Under the pieces are notes generated by a model. The model saw only the letters and a program-made list of their open reading frames with translations, searched no databases and was not told the origin of the DNA. The translations under genes were made by a program, and so were the position numbers. This document shows positions 1 to 8,104 of a stretch of DNA of 64,000 bases, piece after piece. The DNA lies in contig NZ_JBKGXS010000001.1 in assembly GCF_046546475.1 (NCBI RefSeq), forward strand, positions 248,001-312,000, read 5' to 3'. The stretch is from Pseudonocardia phyllosphaerae. GTDB lineage: Bacteria; Actinomycetota; Actinomycetes; Mycobacteriales; Pseudonocardiaceae. How positions within the stretch are numbered: position 1 is the first letter of the stretch; each line of letters starts with the position of its first letter.

Positions 1-1218
1 ATCGTCTCCGCCGACCGGCCCGACGAGTTCTTCTTCATGGAGATGAACACCCGGCTGCAGGTGGAGCACCCGGTGACCGAGGAGGTCACCGGCCTCGACC
101 TGGTCGCGCTGCAGCTGCGGGCCGCGGCCGGGGAGCCGCTGCCGATCACCCAGGACGACGTCGTCCTGCGCGGGCACGCCGTCGAGGCCCGGGTCTACGC
201 CGAGGCCACCGGGGTCTCCGACGGGGCCCTCACCTTCCTGCCCTCCGGCGGCACGGTGCTGGCCTGGACGCCGGCGCCGGGCGTGCGCACCGACGCCGGG
301 ATCGAGACCGGCTCGGTCGTCGGCTCCGACTACGACCCGATGCTGGCCAAGGTGATCGCGCACGGCGCCACCCGGGACGAGGCGATCCGCAGGCTCGACG
401 CCGCGCTGCGGCAGACGACGCTGCTCGGGCTCGACTCCAACATCGGGTTCCTGCGCGCCCTGCTCGCCGACGACGACGTCCGCGCCGGCGACATGGACAC
501 CGGCCTGATCGGCCGCCGCGGCGCCGCACTGGCACCGGACGGTGTCCCCGGCGACGTGCTGGGCGCCGTGGCCGGGCAGGCGCTGCTGCGCCTGGAGCCG
601 ACCGGCGAGATCGTCGACCCGTTCGACGTCCCCGGCGGCTGGCGGGTCGGCGAGCCCGCCTGGACCGTGCGCAGGCTGGTCGCGAGCGGCGCCGACGCCA
701 CCGAGATCCGGGTCCGCGGCCGCGCCGCCGGGTTCGACCTCGCGGTCCCGGACGCCGCGACCGAGCGGGCCGAGGGTGCCGAACCGGCGACCGCGGTGGC
801 CGGTGGCGCGACGGTGCGGTGCCGCACCGCCGCCGTCGCACCGGGGGTCGTCGAGCACACCCACGACGGCCGCACCCGCCGCTACGCGGTCGCCCAGGGC
901 GCCGACGACGTCCTCTGGGTCGGGCGTGACGGGCTGGCCTGGGGCGTGCGCGAGCAGGAGCCCCTCGAGGCCGCGCGTACCGCGGCCGAGGGCGGCGGAC
1001 CGGTCGTCTCGCCGATGCCCGGCACCGTCACCGTCGTCGAGGTCGCCGAGGGCGACACCGTCGACGCAGGTCAGAAGCTCGTCGTCGTCGAGGCGATGAA
1101 GATGGAGCACGTGCTCACCGCCCCCGTCGCGGGGACGGTGCGCGAGCTGAAGGCACGAGCGGGAGGCACCGTCGCCAAGGACGCCGTGCTGCTCGTGGTC
1201 GAGGAGGAGACGGCATGA
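1..1218 (+). CDS. accA1: Acyl-CoA carboxylase biotin carboxylase/BCCP subunit (5' truncated)
   Basis: This is the C-terminal part of a biotin-dependent acyl-CoA carboxylase alpha chain; the frame is open from base 1, so the start lies outside the window. It carries the end of the ATP-grasp biotin carboxylase domain (MEMNTRLQVEHPVTE, which includes the bicarbonate/biotin-site residues of the family), the biotin carboxylase C-terminal domain, and a C-terminal biotinyl domain with EAMKMEH, whose lysine (codon 1099-1101) would be biotinylated. The TGA overlaps the next ATG (ATGA), so it is co-translated with an acyl-CoA dehydrogenase. That pairing matches the accA1-fadE19 arrangement linked to leucine and branched-chain acyl-CoA breakdown, which suggests a methylcrotonyl-CoA type substrate. 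The substrate is inferred from context; acetyl- or propionyl-CoA cannot be excluded. Confidence 0.9.
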   Translation: MVSADRPDEFFFMEMNTRLQVEHPVTEEVTGLDLVALQLRAAAGEPLPITQDDVVLRGHAVEARVYAEATGVSDGALTFLPSGGTVLAWTPAPGVRTDAGIETGSVVGSDYDPMLAKVIAHGATRDEAIRRLDAALRQTTLLGLDSNIGFLRALLADDDVRAGDMDTGLIGRRGAALAPDGVPGDVLGAVAGQALLRLEPTGEIVDPFDVPGGWRVGEPAWTVRRLVASGADATEIRVRGRAAGFDLAVPDAATERAEGAEPATAVAGGATVRCRTAAVAPGVVEHTHDGRTRRYAVAQGADDVLWVGRDGLAWGVREQEPLEAARTAAEGGGPVVSPMPGTVTVVEVAEGDTVDAGQKLVVVEAMKMEHVLTAPVAGTVRELKARAGGTVAKDAVLLVVEEETA

Positions 1219-2387
1219 CCAGCGTGCAGGCACCCGAGCAGAGCACCTCCGCCGAGGAGTACGAACAGCTCCGCGCCTCGGTCGAGGAGTTCGCGCGCCG
1301 GGAGGTCGCCCCGGTCATCGGCGACCTCTACATCCGCGAGGAGTTCCCCTACGACATCGTCGCCAAGATGGGCGGGATGGGCCTGTTCGGCCTGCCCGTC
1401 TCCGAGGAGTACGGCGGCATGGGCGGCGACTACTACGCCCTCTGCCTGGCCCTGGAGGAGCTCGCCCGGGTCGACTCGTCGGTCGCGATCACCGTCGAGG
1501 CCGGCGTCGGCCTCGGCGCCATGCCGATATACCGCTTCGGCACCGACGAGCAGAAGGCCCGCTGGCTTCCCGACCTCGCCGCGGGCACCAGGCTCGGCGC
1601 GTTCGGGCTGACCGAGCCCGGCGGCGGCTCCGACGCAGGCGCCACCCGCACCACCGCCCGACTCGACGGCGACGAGTGGGTGATCAACGGGTCGAAGTGC
1701 TTCATCACCAACTCCGGCACCGACATCACCTCGGTCGTTACCGTCACCGCCGTGACCGGAGAGAAGCCCGGCGGCGGCAAGGAGATCTCGGCGATCCTCG
1801 TCCCGGCCGGGACGCCCGGGTTCACCGTGGGCGGCAAGTACTCCAAGGTCGGCTGGAACTGCAGCGACACCCGCGAGCTGTTCTTCGACGACGTCCGCGT
1901 CCCCGCGGAGAACCTGCTCGGCGAGCGCGGCCGCGGCTACGCCCAGTTCCTGTCCATCCTCGACGAGGGCCGGGTCGCGATCGCGGCGCTGTCGGTGGGG
2001 CTGGCACAGGGCTGCGTCGACGAGGCCGTCCGCTACGCGGGCGAGCGCGAGGCGTTCGGCCACACCATCGGCTCCTACCAGGCGATCCAGTTCAAGGTCG
2101 CCGAGATGGAGGCCCGCGCGCACACCGCCCGGCTGGCCTGGCAGCACGCCGCCCGGCTGCTCGTCGAGGGGCGCCCGTTCAAGAAGGAGGCGGCGATCGC
2201 CAAGCTCGTCGCGTCGGACGCCGCGATGGACAACGCCCGCGACGCCACCCAGGTCTTCGGTGGCTACGGCTTCATGAACGAGTACCCGGTCGGCCGCTTC
2301 TACCGCGACGCGAAGATCCTCGAGATCGGCGAGGGAACCTCCGAGGTGCAGAAGATGCTGATCGCGCGGGATCTCGGGCTGAAGTAG
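1215..2387 (+). CDS. Acyl-CoA dehydrogenase (FadE19-like)
   Basis: A 390-residue FAD-dependent acyl-CoA dehydrogenase that would introduce the alpha,beta double bond into an acyl-CoA. It has the standard order of N-terminal helical domain, beta domain (FGLTEPGGGSDAG and the WVINGSKCFITNS stretch contacting FAD and substrate) and C-terminal helical domain with QVFGGYGF and the EIGEGTSEVQ segment; the Glu of IGEGT is where short and medium-chain enzymes place the catalytic base. The start codon overlaps the stop of the biotin carboxylase gene (ATGA). Context points to isovaleryl-CoA or a related branched short-chain acyl-CoA, but the sequence does not fix the substrate. Confidence 0.93.
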   Translation: MTSVQAPEQSTSAEEYEQLRASVEEFARREVAPVIGDLYIREEFPYDIVAKMGGMGLFGLPVSEEYGGMGGDYYALCLALEELARVDSSVAITVEAGVGLGAMPIYRFGTDEQKARWLPDLAAGTRLGAFGLTEPGGGSDAGATRTTARLDGDEWVINGSKCFITNSGTDITSVVTVTAVTGEKPGGGKEISAILVPAGTPGFTVGGKYSKVGWNCSDTRELFFDDVRVPAENLLGERGRGYAQFLSILDEGRVAIAALSVGLAQGCVDEAVRYAGEREAFGHTIGSYQAIQFKVAEMEARAHTARLAWQHAARLLVEGRPFKKEAAIAKLVASDAAMDNARDATQVFGGYGFMNEYPVGRFYRDAKILEIGEGTSEVQKMLIARDLGLK

Positions 2388-2504
2388 CACCGCGAGCCGC
2401 AGCAGTACCCGGCCGAGGTGGTTCGGTGGCCGAACGACATTCCCGCCGTTCGCGTGACGACCACGATGCGGCGGGCCGTGGCGGGCGGGCGTAGACCTGT
2501 ACTC

Positions 2505-3524
2505 ATGGGTAACGAGATCAACCACCAGGTCCGGCTCGCCGCACGTCCGGCCGGGACGCCCGCGCCGGAGGTCTGGCAGCACGTCACCGGGCCGGTGCCC
2601 GAGCCCGGCCCGGGCCGGTTCATCGTCCGGGTCAGCCACCTGTCGCTCGACCCGGCGATGCGCGGGTGGATCAACGAGGGCGGCTCCTACGCCCCGCCGG
2701 TCGAGCTGGGCTCGGTCATGCGCGCGCTCGGGCTCGGGCGGGTCGTCGCCTCCGAGCACCCGGACTACGCCGTCGGCGACACCGTCACCGGCTTCGTCGG
2801 GGTGCAGGACTACGTCGAGACCGACGGCACCGGCCTGCGGAAGGTCACCCCGGCCGAGGGGGTTCCGACCGAGCGCTACCTGGCGCTGCTCGGCATGACC
2901 GGTCTGACCGCCTACTTCGGCCTGTTCGACGTCGGCGCCGTCGCCGAGGGCGACACCGTCGTGGTGTCCGGGGCGGCCGGCGCGGTCGGTTCGGTCGTCG
3001 GGCAGCTCGCGCGGATCGCCGGGGCCCGGGTGATCGGCATCGCAGGCGGCCCGGAGAAGACCGGCTGGGTCACCGGCGAGCTCGGCTTCGACGCCGCGAT
3101 CGACTACCGCTCCGAGGACGTCTCCGCCCGGCTCGCCGAGCTCGCGCCCGACGGCGTGAACGTCTACTTCGACAACGTCGGCGGCGAGATCCTCGAGGCC
3201 GTGCTCGACCGGCTGGCGATGCACGCGCGGATCGTGCTCTGCGGCGCGATCAGCCAGTACAACGCCGAGGGCGGCATGGCGGGCCCGCGCAACTACATGA
3301 ACCTGCTGGTGTACCGCTCGCGGATGGAGGGCTTCCTGGTCGGCGACTACGCCGCGCGCTGGGGCGAGGCCGTCGAGAAGCTCGCCGGCTGGCTGGCCGA
3401 GGGCAGGCTCCACAGCCGCGAGGACGTCGTCGACGGGACGGTGGACGACTTCCCGGAGACCTTCCTGCGGCTGTTCCGCGGGGAGAACACCGGCAAGCTG
3501 GTGCTGCGGCTGCGCTCGGAGTGA
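2505..3524 (+). CDS. NADP-dependent MDR-family oxidoreductase
   Basis: A 339-residue medium-chain dehydrogenase/reductase of the zinc-free leukotriene B4 12-hydroxydehydrogenase/curcumin reductase type. It has an N-terminal GroES-like fold, a nucleotide-binding Rossmann motif (VVSGAAGAVGSVVGQLA) and the family-typical YFDNVGGEILEAVL and GAISQYN segments; no structural-zinc cysteine cluster is present. I chose the ATG at 2505 because homologues begin near this residue and because TAGACC lies 7 nt before it, a possible leaderless promoter. An in-frame ATG at 2418 would add 29 residues of unlikely composition. The last codons and stop are repeated downstream (3515-3576). It probably reduces enones or alkenals; the physiological substrate is unknown. 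Confidence 0.88.
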   Translation: MGNEINHQVRLAARPAGTPAPEVWQHVTGPVPEPGPGRFIVRVSHLSLDPAMRGWINEGGSYAPPVELGSVMRALGLGRVVASEHPDYAVGDTVTGFVGVQDYVETDGTGLRKVTPAEGVPTERYLALLGMTGLTAYFGLFDVGAVAEGDTVVVSGAAGAVGSVVGQLARIAGARVIGIAGGPEKTGWVTGELGFDAAIDYRSEDVSARLAELAPDGVNVYFDNVGGEILEAVLDRLAMHARIVLCGAISQYNAEGGMAGPRNYMNLLVYRSRMEGFLVGDYAARWGEAVEKLAGWLAEGRLHSREDVVDGTVDDFPETFLRLFRGENTGKLVLRLRSE

Positions 3525-3576
3525 ACGGCGCGGAGTGACGCGGGGTGAACGGCTCGGAGTGAACGGCGCGGAGTGA
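3515..3576 (+). repeat. Direct repeat spanning the stop codon of the MDR gene
   Basis: A 24-nt block beginning CTCGGAGTGAACGG occurs identically at 3515-3538 and 3553-3576 (38-nt period). The first copy contains the TGA stop at 3522-3524, so the gene end has been copied into the intergenic spacer. Shorter GGAGTGA and GGGTGAACGG echoes lie between the copies. Confidence 0.85.
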
Positions 3577-3643
3577 ACCCCGCCCCGGCGGGTCACGCTA
3601 GGGTCGGTCGTGCCGGTGCGTGTGTGATCGAGGGGGAGACGTC

Positions 3644-4075
3644 GTGGCGACCTGGGACGACCTGAAGTCCTACGTGGTGGTGCGGTACGAGATCGTGCGG
3701 CAGAGCGCCGACGAGCTCCGGTTCCGGCTCCCGACCACCGAGGACCGGACCCAGCTCGTCGTCGTGCGGCGCACCGCGGAGACCGAGGGCGCCGCCGTCA
3801 CCGACGCCGCCGCCGAGGTCGCCGACCCCGACCAGGTGTGGGTGCAGATCGAGTCCCCGGTCGCCCGCCTCGGCGAGGTCGACCTGGGCCGCGCTCTGCA
3901 GCTCGTCGCGCCGTCGGTCATCGGCGGGCTCGCCGCCGAGGAGGGCGTCCTGGTGTTCCGGCACGCGATCCCGCTCGGCTCCGTCGCGCTCGACGGCTTC
4001 GAGTTCCCTTTCCGCGAGGTCGTGCACCTGGCCGACGAGCTGGAGCGCGAGCTGACCGGGCGCGACGAGAACTGA
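3644..4075 (+). CDS. Conserved hypothetical protein, 143 aa
   Basis: I do not recognise a characterised function. The product is a small, acidic, soluble alpha/beta protein without signal peptide or membrane segment. The alternation of short strands (VVVRYEIV, ELRFRLP, QLVVVRR, VWVQIESPV) followed by a helical C-terminus resembles the YbjN/type III chaperone-like fold found in many actinomycete hypotheticals, but this is a shape impression only. The GTG at 3644 is preceded at good spacing by GGGGGAG (3631-3637); an in-frame GTG at 3620 lacks such a site. It is a single gene between the MDR oxidoreductase and the ABC transporter operon and probably has its own promoter. Confidence 0.75.
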   Translation: MATWDDLKSYVVVRYEIVRQSADELRFRLPTTEDRTQLVVVRRTAETEGAAVTDAAAEVADPDQVWVQIESPVARLGEVDLGRALQLVAPSVIGGLAAEEGVLVFRHAIPLGSVALDGFEFPFREVVHLADELERELTGRDEN

Positions 4076-4142
4076 GCGCCCCGCCGGGATTCCACCCGGT
4101 GGTGGCCGGGGGTGCGCCACCGGCCGGCCCGCCCGGACGGGG

Positions 4143-5006
4143 ATGATGTCCGGCGTGACGCATCCGGTCCGTTCGGTGTTCCTGCTCGCTGCCGTGCTCG
4201 CCGCGACCGCGACGGGCTGTGCGCCGGTGGCCGAGCCGGCCGCGCCCGACGCGGCGGAGTGTGCCCCCGGCGCCCTGCCGACCCTGGCTCCGGGCACGCT
4301 GACGCTCGGTACCGACCAGCCCGTCTACCCGCCCTGGTTCCAGGGCGACGACCCGGCGAACGGCAAGGGCTTCGAGTCCGCCGTCGGCTACGCCGTCGCC
4401 CAGGAGCTGGGGTACCCGCGGGAGAAGGTCGCCTGGAAGCGGGTCACCTTCAACGCCGCCATCCAGCCCGGGCCCAAGCCCTACGACCTGGACCTCAACG
4501 AGTTCTCGATCACCGACGAGCGTCGTCGTGCCGTCGACTTCTCCAGCCCGTACTACGACGTGCAGCAGGCCGTCGTCACGATGAAGACCTCCCCGCTCGC
4601 CGGTACGCGGTCCCTGGCCGAGGTCAAGGACGCGAAGCTCGGTGCCCAGATCGGGACGACCAGCCTCGACCAGCTCAACGCCACGGTCGCCCCGACCACG
4701 CCGGCCGCGGTCTTCAACACCAACGACGACGCCAAGCTGGCGCTGGCCAACGGGCAGATCGCCGGGCTCGTCGTCGACCTGCCGACGGCCTTCCAGATCA
4801 CCGGCGGCGACCTGCCCGGGTCGACGATCGTCGGGCAGCTGCCCGCGTCGGGGAACCCCGAGCAGTTCGGCGCCGTGCTGGACAAGGACAGCCCGCTCAC
4901 CGCGTGCGTGTCCGGGGCGGTCGACCGGCTCCGCGCGTCGGGACGGCTCACCGAGCTCGAGCGCACCTGGATCCAGTCCGCCGGGGCAGCCCCCGAGCTG
5001 CGATGA
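4143..5006 (+). CDS. Amino-acid ABC transporter substrate-binding lipoprotein
   Basis: A 287-residue extracytoplasmic solute-binding protein of family 3. The N-terminus is a lipoprotein signal (hydrophobic FLLAAVLAATATGC; the Cys would be lipidated, and ATGC is an acceptable if weak lipobox). The mature part has typical motifs: LTLGTDQPVYPPWF for the first strand and ligand-site Asp/Tyr, the FESAVGYAVAQELG region and LDLNEFSITDERRRAVDFS. It starts a three-gene operon with overlapping ORFs: permease ATG inside its stop (ATGA), then ATPase. Two consecutive ATG codons (4143, 4146) make the exact start uncertain by one residue. Ligand class (polar amino acid or related small amine) is inferred from family membership. 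Confidence 0.9.
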   Translation: MMSGVTHPVRSVFLLAAVLAATATGCAPVAEPAAPDAAECAPGALPTLAPGTLTLGTDQPVYPPWFQGDDPANGKGFESAVGYAVAQELGYPREKVAWKRVTFNAAIQPGPKPYDLDLNEFSITDERRRAVDFSSPYYDVQQAVVTMKTSPLAGTRSLAEVKDAKLGAQIGTTSLDQLNATVAPTTPAAVFNTNDDAKLALANGQIAGLVVDLPTAFQITGGDLPGSTIVGQLPASGNPEQFGAVLDKDSPLTACVSGAVDRLRASGRLTELERTWIQSAGAAPELR

Positions 5007-5863
5007 GTGCCCCCGTCGCCCCGGCCGGGCCGCCACCGAGCCCGCTCGCCCGGGAACGGGCCGCCTACCACCGGTCCCGGTCCCGCCGGTCCACGATCAT
5101 CGCGCTGGTCTCGACGGTGGTGTTCGCGGCGCTGCTGGTCGGCGCGGTCGTCGGCTCGCCCGGCTGGCCGCGGGTCCGCGAGACGTTCCTCGACCCGGAC
5201 ATCGCCCGCGAGTCGCTGCCCGCGGTGCTGTCCGGGTTGTGGCTCAACGTGCGGGTGCTCGTCGTCGCCGAGATCGGGGTGCTGGTGCTCGGCCTGCTGG
5301 TGGCGGTGCTGCGGACCCTGCGCGGCCCGGTGTTCTTCCCGCTCCGCGCGCTGGCGACCGGGTGGGTGGACCTGTTCCGCGGCGTCCCGCTGCTGGTCGC
5401 GCTGTACCTGATCGGTTTCGGGCTGCCCGCGCTGCGGCTGCAGGGGATCCCCACCGACGCCGCGGTCCTCGGCACGATCACCCTGATCGTCGTCTACTCC
5501 GCCTACGTCGCCGAGGTGTTCCGGGCCGGGATCGAGTCGGTGCACCCCTCGCAGCGGGCCGCCGCCACCTCGCTGGGGCTGTCGTACCGGCAGTCGCTGC
5601 GGCTCGTGGTGCTCCCGCAGGCGGTGCGCAACGTGCTCCCGCCGCTGCTCAACGACTTCGTGGCCCTCCAGAAGGACGTCGGCCTGATCTCGGTCCTGGG
5701 TGCGGTCGACGCGATCCGGGCCGCCCAGATCGAGCAGGCCAGGGCCTTCAACTTCACCCCGTACGTCGTGGCCGCGCTGCTGTTCGTGCTGCTCGCGATC
5801 CCGACCGGCCGGATCGCCGACGCCGTGGCCCGCCGCGCCGGCCGCGCCCGGAGCGCGTCGTGA
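5003..5863 (+). CDS. Amino-acid ABC transporter permease
   Basis: A 286-residue membrane protein of the HisMQ/GlnP permease family. After a basic cytoplasmic N-terminus (RSRSRRST) it has about five to six hydrophobic segments, and near residues 170-200 the EAA-loop equivalent (AATSLGLSYRQSLRLVVLPQA), which docks on the ATPase. Its ATG overlaps the stop of the binding-protein gene and its TGA overlaps the GTG of the ATPase gene, so the three are translationally coupled. It forms the transmembrane path, presumably as a homodimer because only one permease gene is present. Confidence 0.92.
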   Translation: MSAPVAPAGPPPSPLARERAAYHRSRSRRSTIIALVSTVVFAALLVGAVVGSPGWPRVRETFLDPDIARESLPAVLSGLWLNVRVLVVAEIGVLVLGLLVAVLRTLRGPVFFPLRALATGWVDLFRGVPLLVALYLIGFGLPALRLQGIPTDAAVLGTITLIVVYSAYVAEVFRAGIESVHPSQRAAATSLGLSYRQSLRLVVLPQAVRNVLPPLLNDFVALQKDVGLISVLGAVDAIRAAQIEQARAFNFTPYVVAALLFVLLAIPTGRIADAVARRAGRARSAS

Positions 5864-6609
5864 CCCCGGTGCTCGAGGTGTCCGGGCTGGTCAAGCGCTA
5901 CGGCGACCGCGCCGTGCTCGGCGGGGTGGACCTGACCGTCGACGAGCACGAGGTCGTGACGCTCATCGGGGCGTCCGGGTCGGGCAAGTCGACCCTGCTG
6001 CGCTGCGTGGACCTGCTGGAGGAGATCGACGACGGCCGCATCCTGCTCGACGGCACCGACGTCTCCGACCCGCGTGCCGACGCGGCCGCCGCCCGGAAGC
6101 GGATGGGCGTGGTCTTCCAGGCCTACAACCTGTTCCCGCACATGACGGCGCGCCGGAACGTCGCGCTCGCCCCGCGGGTGGTGCACGGGGTCGGCGCCGC
6201 CGAGGCCGACGCCCGCGCCGAGGAGCTCCTCGGCCGCGTGGGGCTGGACGGGTTTGCCGACGCCTACCCCGACCGCATGTCGGGCGGGCAGCAGCAGCGC
6301 GTCGCGATCGCCCGCGCGCTCGCGGTCCGGCCGCGGCTGCTGCTGCTCGACGAGATCACCTCCGCGCTGGACCCGGAGCTGGTCGGCGAGGTGCTGGAGA
6401 TCGTCCGGGAGCTCGCCCGCGACGGCGTCACGATCCTGATGGCCACCCACGAGATGGGCTTCGCCCGCTCGGTCGCCGACCGCGTCTGCTTCCTCGACGG
6501 CGGAGTCGTCCGCGAGGAGGGACCGCCGTCGCAGGTGCTGGGAGACCCGGCCGACGAGCGCACCCGGCGGTTCCTCGCCCGGATCATCGCCGCAGGCCGG
6601 CTCGGCTGA
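5860..6609 (+). CDS. Amino-acid ABC transporter ATP-binding protein
   Basis: A 249-residue ATPase of the GlnQ/HisP class that powers the importer. Visible motifs in order are Walker A GASGSGKST, Q-loop VFQAYNLFPH, signature MSGGQQQR, Walker B LLLLDEIT, D-loop SALDPELVGEV and switch His in MATHEM. The residue after the Walker B Glu is Ile (DEIT) where most members have Pro (DEPT); the Asp and Glu are intact, so activity is expected. The start is GTG overlapping the permease TGA (GTGA). Last gene of the operon; the 70-nt gap to the superoxide dismutase gene holds a long palindrome. Confidence 0.93.
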   Translation: MTPVLEVSGLVKRYGDRAVLGGVDLTVDEHEVVTLIGASGSGKSTLLRCVDLLEEIDDGRILLDGTDVSDPRADAAAARKRMGVVFQAYNLFPHMTARRNVALAPRVVHGVGAAEADARAEELLGRVGLDGFADAYPDRMSGGQQQRVAIARALAVRPRLLLLDEITSALDPELVGEVLEIVRELARDGVTILMATHEMGFARSVADRVCFLDGGVVREEGPPSQVLGDPADERTRRFLARIIAAGRLG

Positions 6610-6644
6610 GCGGCAGCGACCGGGGTCACATCCACCACGCGCTT

Positions 6645-6666
6645 GACCTGAACCCGGGTTCAGGTC
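6645..6666. promoter_or_regulatory. 22-bp perfect palindrome upstream of superoxide dismutase (operator candidate)
   Basis: GACCTGAACCC is followed directly by its exact reverse complement GGGTTCAGGTC; the centre is 24 nt before the ATG at 6680. Overlapping its left edge is TTGACC (6643-6648), a good -35 hexamer. A -35 followed by a tight dyad is how MerR-family activators such as SoxR are arranged, but I see no convincing -10 box 19 bp further on. A terminator role for the upstream operon is the alternative; no T-tract follows. Confidence 0.6.
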
Positions 6667-6679
6667 CGAGGGTGGGCGC

Positions 6680-7279
6680 ATGACCGAGTACACGCTTCCG
6701 GACCTGCCCTACGACTACGGCGCACTCGCCCCGCACATCGCGCCGGAGATCATGGAGCTGCACCACGACAAGCACCACGCGACCTACGTCAACGGGCTGA
6801 ACTCGACGATCGACAAGCTCGCCGAGGCCCGCGAGAAGGACGACTTCGGCGCCGTCGTCGGGCTCGAGAAGACCCTGGCGTTCAACCTGGGCGGGCACGT
6901 CAACCACTCCGCGTTCTGGCGGAACCTGTCCCCGGACGGCGGCGACAAGCCCACCGGCGACCTGGCCGCGGCGATCGACGAGGACTTCGGCTCGTTCGAC
7001 GCGTTCCGCAACCACTTCACCGCCGCGGCGACCACCATCCAGGGATCCGGCTGGGCGATCCTCGGCTACGACTCCCTCGGCCGGCGGCTGCTGGTCCACC
7101 AGCTCTACGACCAGCAGGCCCAGCTGCCCGCCGGGCAGACGCCGATCGTGCTGCTGGACATGTGGGAGCACGCCTTCTACCTGCAGTACCGCAACGTGAA
7201 GCCGGACTACGTGAAGGCCTGGTGGAACGTCGTCAACTGGGCCGACGCCGCCGAGCGCTTCGCCGCAGCTCGGGGCTGA
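6680..7279 (+). CDS. sodA: Superoxide dismutase (Fe/Mn family)
   Basis: A 199-residue Fe/Mn-type superoxide dismutase converting superoxide to oxygen and peroxide. Metal ligands of the family are visible: His in MELHHDKHH, His in NHSAFW, and Asp/His in DMWEHAFY. The length and the start motif YTLPDLPYDYGAL fit cytoplasmic actinobacterial enzymes; there is no signal peptide. Metal preference cannot be read reliably from sequence. One nucleotide separates its TGA from the flavin reductase GTG, so the two form an operon probably sharing the palindromic control site just upstream. Confidence 0.96.
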   Translation: MTEYTLPDLPYDYGALAPHIAPEIMELHHDKHHATYVNGLNSTIDKLAEAREKDDFGAVVGLEKTLAFNLGGHVNHSAFWRNLSPDGGDKPTGDLAAAIDEDFGSFDAFRNHFTAAATTIQGSGWAILGYDSLGRRLLVHQLYDQQAQLPAGQTPIVLLDMWEHAFYLQYRNVKPDYVKAWWNVVNWADAAERFAAARG

Positions 7280-7280
7280 C

Positions 7281-7790
7281 GTGCCGCTCGCGCACTCCCC
7301 GGCACCGGCGCTCGCCGACGCGCTGCGGGCGGCCTTCCGCGTGCACGCGGCCGGGGTCGCCGTGCTCACCGCCCGTGGCCCGGGCGGCCCGGTCGGGATG
7401 ACGGCGTCGTCGGTGGCCTCGGTGGGGACCGATCCACCCGCGCTGTCGTTCTCCGCCGCCGGGGACTCCCGGTTCGCCGCGGCCCTGCGGGACGGTGCAC
7501 CCGTCGTCGTGCACCTGCTCGACACCGCCGACACCGCACTGGCGGCGTCGTTCGCCGCACCCGGCGCCGACCGGTTCGCCGACGTCCGGTGGGCCGAGCT
7601 GCCCGGCGGCACCCCCTGGCTGCCCGAGGTCGGGACGGCGCTGCGCTGTGCGGTGCTGTCGGTGACCACGGTGGGTGCATCGGTGCTGGTCGCCGCGCAG
7701 GTCGCCGAGGTGCTCGGGCTGCGCCGGCGCGGTGCGCCGCTGGTGTGGGCCGACCGCGCGTTCCGGACCGTCGCCGACCTGCCCGGCTGA
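7281..7790 (+). CDS. Flavin reductase domain protein
   Basis: A 169-residue member of the flavin-reductase-like (split-barrel FMN-binding) family. The GVAVLTARGPGGPVGMTASS segment and the following SVGTDPPALSFS match the FMN-binding core seen in RutF/HpaC-type NAD(P)H:flavin oxidoreductases. Such proteins supply reduced flavin to a partner monooxygenase or act as independent reductases; no monooxygenase gene is adjacent here. Being in an operon with superoxide dismutase suggests a redox-stress role (inference). It ends base-to-base against the stop codon of the convergent small gene. Confidence 0.85.
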   Translation: MPLAHSPAPALADALRAAFRVHAAGVAVLTARGPGGPVGMTASSVASVGTDPPALSFSAAGDSRFAAALRDGAPVVVHLLDTADTALAASFAAPGADRFADVRWAELPGGTPWLPEVGTALRCAVLSVTTVGASVLVAAQVAEVLGLRRRGAPLVWADRAFRTVADLPG

Positions 7791-7970
7791 CTACCGCAGT
7801 GGCTGCGGGCTCAGGTCCAGCGCCTGGTCGACGACGGTGCGCAGGCGGGCGAGCAGCTCGTCGGCCTCGCTCCAGGTGACCGCGCCGTCGGCCACGCCCC
7901 GGCGCAGCTCCTCGGCGATCGAACGGGCGAGCCCACCGGCCCAGACATGACGGGGATCCGTACTCCGCAT
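7791..7970 (-). CDS. Small hypothetical protein (59 aa)
   Basis: Short acidic/basic mixed, predicted all-helical protein on the minus strand with no recognised domain. Codon third positions are GC-rich as in real genes nearby. I chose the ATG at 7970, which is preceded by a purine-rich stretch (GGTTGGGGC); a GTG at 8006 would add 12 residues. Its stop abuts the flavin reductase stop (TGA immediately followed by CTA). Could be a small regulatory partner; function unknown. Confidence 0.5.
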   Translation of the reverse strand: MRSTDPRHVWAGGLARSIAEELRRGVADGAVTWSEADELLARLRTVVDQALDLSPQPLR

Positions 7971-8104
7971 GAACGGATTCTGCCCCAACCACCGCCCATT
8001 GTTCACCCCGGGTGGTTGAACTACTCACCGAGAGTAGGCGATACCGGGGCCGGAACCGGCGAAGGCAGCGGGCGCGCGTTGCTCCACCGGGGTGATGGCC
8101 CCGC

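Noticed and set aside
2418..2504. Upstream ATG extension of the MDR oxidoreductase
   Set aside because: The added residues are Arg-rich and not family-like, whereas ATG 2505 matches the family N-terminus and a nearby -10-like box.
1071..3596. An 841-codon open frame on the minus strand across accA1, fadE19 and the MDR gene
   Set aside because: It is a high-GC shadow of three well-supported plus-strand genes; composition is Arg/Gly/Val/His-rich without domains.
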